NCBI GenBank assembly: GCA_963921795.1
Contig: OY997644.1
Location: 3,820,522 to 3,884,521 of the forward strand
Direction: 5' to 3'
DNA: 64,000 bases
DNA from: Nannobrachium achirus
Lineage: Eukaryota > Chordata > Actinopteri > Myctophiformes > Myctophidae
Within the stretch, counting starts at the first letter, position 1; each line of letters starts with the position of its first letter. The translations under genes were made by a program, and so were the position numbers. The notes beneath the pieces were generated by a model. It searched no databases. It worked only from the letters and a program-made list of their open reading frames with translations, and was not told where the DNA came from. Below, piece by piece: positions 63,334 to 64,000 of the stretch.

Positions 63334-63910
63334 TTTGTGGGATGAAGGAGAGACGCAGAGTCTGGTGCTGTGACGACCAAGGTAGCCCCGGAAACAGTGG
63401 AGTGCTGCTGCTCTACTTGGTGGTGTGATGATGAGGCTATAAGATTAGGATGTTTGAAATTAGTCAAGAGTTTAAAGCTATCATTATATATATTTAAAAA
63501 AAAAATGGTGGTTTGCGTTACCTTTTTGTCCAGGAGCGGTGGAAAGGATGGCCGAGTGATGGACAGACTGGCCCAGAGACGCTGGTGCTGTGATGACAAA
63601 GGTCTTTAGTGGAGCACCAGAAACACTGGGGTGCTGCTGCTGCACTTGTTGTGATGAGGCTATAAGAATATTTGAAATTGGTCAAGAGTCATTGTTTTAA
63701 GCTACATAATAAACAAGGCAAAATATTCTTTGTTATTTGTTCCCCCCGACACGTTCTCTGCTTTACCCTTCTGTCCAGGAGTGGAGACCCTGGCGGCGCG
63801 ATGGACAGACTGGCTGAGAGACGCAGAGGCGGGGGCTGCGATGACAAAGGTATGTTGTGGTGCACCAGAAACACTGGGGTGCTGCTGCTGCACTTGGTGT
63901 GATGAGGCTA
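63334..63910 (+). repeat. Tandem ~240-bp units resembling repeated exon cassettes
   Basis: Three units share a GATGGACAGACTGGC / GAGAGACGC core, TGYGATGACAAAGG, ACACTGGGGTGCTGCTGCTG and GTGATGAGGCTATAA. In units 2 and 3 the core is bounded by a pyrimidine-rich TGTCCAG and a GT, giving candidate exons 63534-63601 (68 nt) and 63779-63849 (71 nt, donor GTATGT). One reading encodes MDRLAxRRxxxCDDKG. The array may continue beyond the window. Confidence 0.5.
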
Positions 63911-64000
63911 TGATTAGAATGGGATCGAATTTTTGCAATTAGTCATTGCTAAAGCTAACATTAACAAAGCAACGTTATTTTGCTACGTGCCACATTTGAT

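Overview
The window is vertebrate genomic DNA, almost certainly from a teleost fish. Genes are split by canonical GT-AG introns. There are long (CA)n, (GTCT)n and (TTTC)n microsatellites, Ty3/Gypsy, Penelope-like and CR1/Jockey-type retroelements, Helitron-like elements, and several hAT-type MITEs. No bacterial-style operons, CRISPR arrays, rRNA or tRNA genes were seen.

The only host protein genes I can fully support are two tandem, same-strand paralogues of a zona pellucida (ZP) domain membrane glycoprotein: copy A (5794-12859, 713 aa) and copy B (44806-54104, 699-713 aa). Each has 14 coding exons with identical exon lengths, and a TATA box about 35 bp before the ATG. Each codes for a signal peptide, a Cys-bearing N-terminal region, a Thr-rich linker, a ZP module with ten Cys, a furin site and a C-terminal membrane anchor. 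The duplicated block is about 4981-12880 and 44067-54124. The two proteins differ at roughly one residue in six across exons 2-5 but are nearly identical from exon 6 on, although the introns are nearly identical. Copy B has lost the acceptor AG of the small Thr-rich exon 9.

Everything else is mostly mobile DNA. 1-1062 is the 5' end of a minus-strand LTR retroelement that runs off the window. 1064-3650 is a tandemly duplicated gag/protease fragment. 12.9-28.4 kb holds a young minus-strand Gypsy element (16226-25055) between Penelope-like fragments, then satellites and a Helitron-like end. 28425-39503 is a three-layer nest: a MITE containing a LINE tail containing a nearly intact plus-strand Gypsy element (29218-39433). 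That element uses a G_GGA_AAC slippery site with a predicted pseudoknot to join gag and pol. 39.9-41.4 kb is an alternating-orientation array of Helitron-like pieces. Because the ZP genes are paralogous, each serves as an empty-site control for insertions in the other: a solo LTR in A, and a solo LTR, a Helitron-like element and a 527-bp MITE in B.

Downstream of copy B are a hAT-type MITE, a degraded 5'-truncated LINE, and a 3.4-kb palindromic element (58435-61852). The palindrome codes for broken pieces of a transposon-type protein ending in a tesmin/TSO1-like CXC domain. The last 2 kb has a CRE-like promoter-type segment and a ~240-bp tandem repeat that looks like repeated exon cassettes and may run beyond the window.
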